A stretch of 5,677 nt of DNA from JAAYCI01 sp964370445 (GTDB lineage Bacteria; Bacillota; Clostridia; Oscillospirales; Ruminococcaceae), in the NCBI GenBank assembly GCA_964370445.1, contig CAYJJK010000133.1, forward strand, positions 1-5,677, in the 5' to 3' direction. This document shows, one piece after another, positions 5,209 through 5,677 of this stretch; within the stretch, counting starts at the first letter, position 1, and every line of letters starts with the position of its first letter. The notes below the pieces were generated by a model. That model was not told the origin of the DNA. It ran no database searches and worked only from the letters and a program-made list of their open reading frames with translations. The translations under genes and the position numbers were made by a program.

Positions 5209-5607
5209 ATGTACGAGACTAAACCTTATTTTTACGGTACCGGCCGCCGCAAAAGCTCTGTTGCCCGCGTGCGCGTTTATACCGGCAGTGGAAAAATCAC
5301 AGTAAACGATCGTGATATTGACGATTACTTCGGCCTTGAAACACTGAAATTGATTGTGCGCCAACCTTTGGTGCTCACCGAAAATTTAGACAAATTTGAC
5401 ATTGTTATCCGTGTAAACGGTGGTGGTGTTTCCGGCCAAGCCGGTGCCATTCGTCACGGTATCGCACGTGCTTTGTTACAATTTGAAGACACTTTGCGTC
5501 CCGCTTTGAAAAAAGCCGGTTATCTCACACGTGACCCAAGAATGAAAGAACGCAAGAAATATGGCCTTAAAGCCGCACGCCGTGCGCCGCAATTCTCAAA
5601 ACGCTAA
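5209..5607 (+). CDS. rpsI: 30S ribosomal protein S9 (uS9)
   Basis: The 132-residue product is a full-length S9. It opens with YFYGTGRRKSSVARVRV (7-23), contains NGGGVSGQAGAIRHGIARAL (70-89), DPRMKERKKYGLKAARR (109-125) and ends in QFSKR. The basic C-terminal tail reaches the ribosomal P site, where its last Arg contacts tRNA. The gene is the second of the conserved rplM-rpsI operon, 17 nt after rplM. AGGAGG (5191-5196) overlaps the last base of the rplM stop codon and lies 12 nt before the ATG, somewhat longer than ideal. A terminator follows about 30 nt after the stop. Confidence 0.98.
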   Translation: MYETKPYFYGTGRRKSSVARVRVYTGSGKITVNDRDIDDYFGLETLKLIVRQPLVLTENLDKFDIVIRVNGGGVSGQAGAIRHGIARALLQFEDTLRPALKKAGYLTRDPRMKERKKYGLKAARRAPQFSKR

Positions 5608-5637
5608 TATTATCTTTACGTTCTTTATTTCGAGATT

Positions 5638-5670
5638 AAAAGACGGGCCTAATTGGCTCGTCTTTTCGTT
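5638..5670 (+). terminator. Rho-independent terminator of the rplM-rpsI operon
   Basis: AAAAGACGGGCC (5638-5649) pairs with GGCTCGTCTTTT (5655-5666) across a TAATT loop, a 12-bp stem with one G-U pair. The T-rich end runs into TTTTCGTTACTTATT. Because the left arm starts with AAAA, it would also work on the opposite strand, so it may be bidirectional. Confidence 0.92.
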
Positions 5671-5677
5671 ACTTATT

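Overview
The window looks like an ordinary stretch of chromosome from a low-to-moderate-GC Firmicute, most likely a member of the Clostridia. The indications are strong AGGAGG-type ribosome binding sites, sigma-A-type TTGACA/TATAAT promoters, a DivIVA-type coiled-coil protein, a short TtcA-family PP-loop protein of clostridial type, and an rplM-rpsI pair with a leader and an intrinsic terminator. I see no insertion sequence, phage gene, CRISPR array, tRNA or rRNA.

Layout. On the minus strand, reading from right to left, are four genes that each seem to be transcribed separately. They are a TtcA-family tRNA-thiolation-like protein (TTG start at 4360, end 3629), a 463-residue DivIVA-like coiled-coil protein with a 21-bp tandem repeat (3458 to 2067), a divergent cysteine-synthase-family PLP enzyme (1865 to 969), and the first 165 codons of a MinD/ParA-like P-loop ATPase that leaves the window at base 1. 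Credible promoters precede the ATPase, the DivIVA-like gene and the TtcA-like gene. Terminator-like hairpins lie after the DivIVA-like gene and after the PLP enzyme. On the plus strand, diverging from the TtcA-like gene, a near-consensus promoter with an A/T-rich upstream tract drives a structured leader and then rplM (L13) and rpsI (S9). A strong stem with a T-rich tail closes that operon at the right edge.

How the genes relate. rplM and rpsI form the conserved L13-S9 operon, and the leader between promoter and rplM could be an autoregulatory L13-type leader. The four minus-strand genes do not form an obvious pathway. A sulfur theme (cysteine-synthase-like enzyme, TtcA-like thiolase) is possible, but an unrelated coiled-coil gene with its own promoter separates the two, so no functional link is claimed.

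I do not find a clearly new biological system here. The points most worth checking are the contiguous three-hairpin rplM leader, the PLP enzyme with an altered substrate-binding loop, the repeat-bearing DivIVA-like protein, and an inverted repeat overlapping that gene's -35 box.
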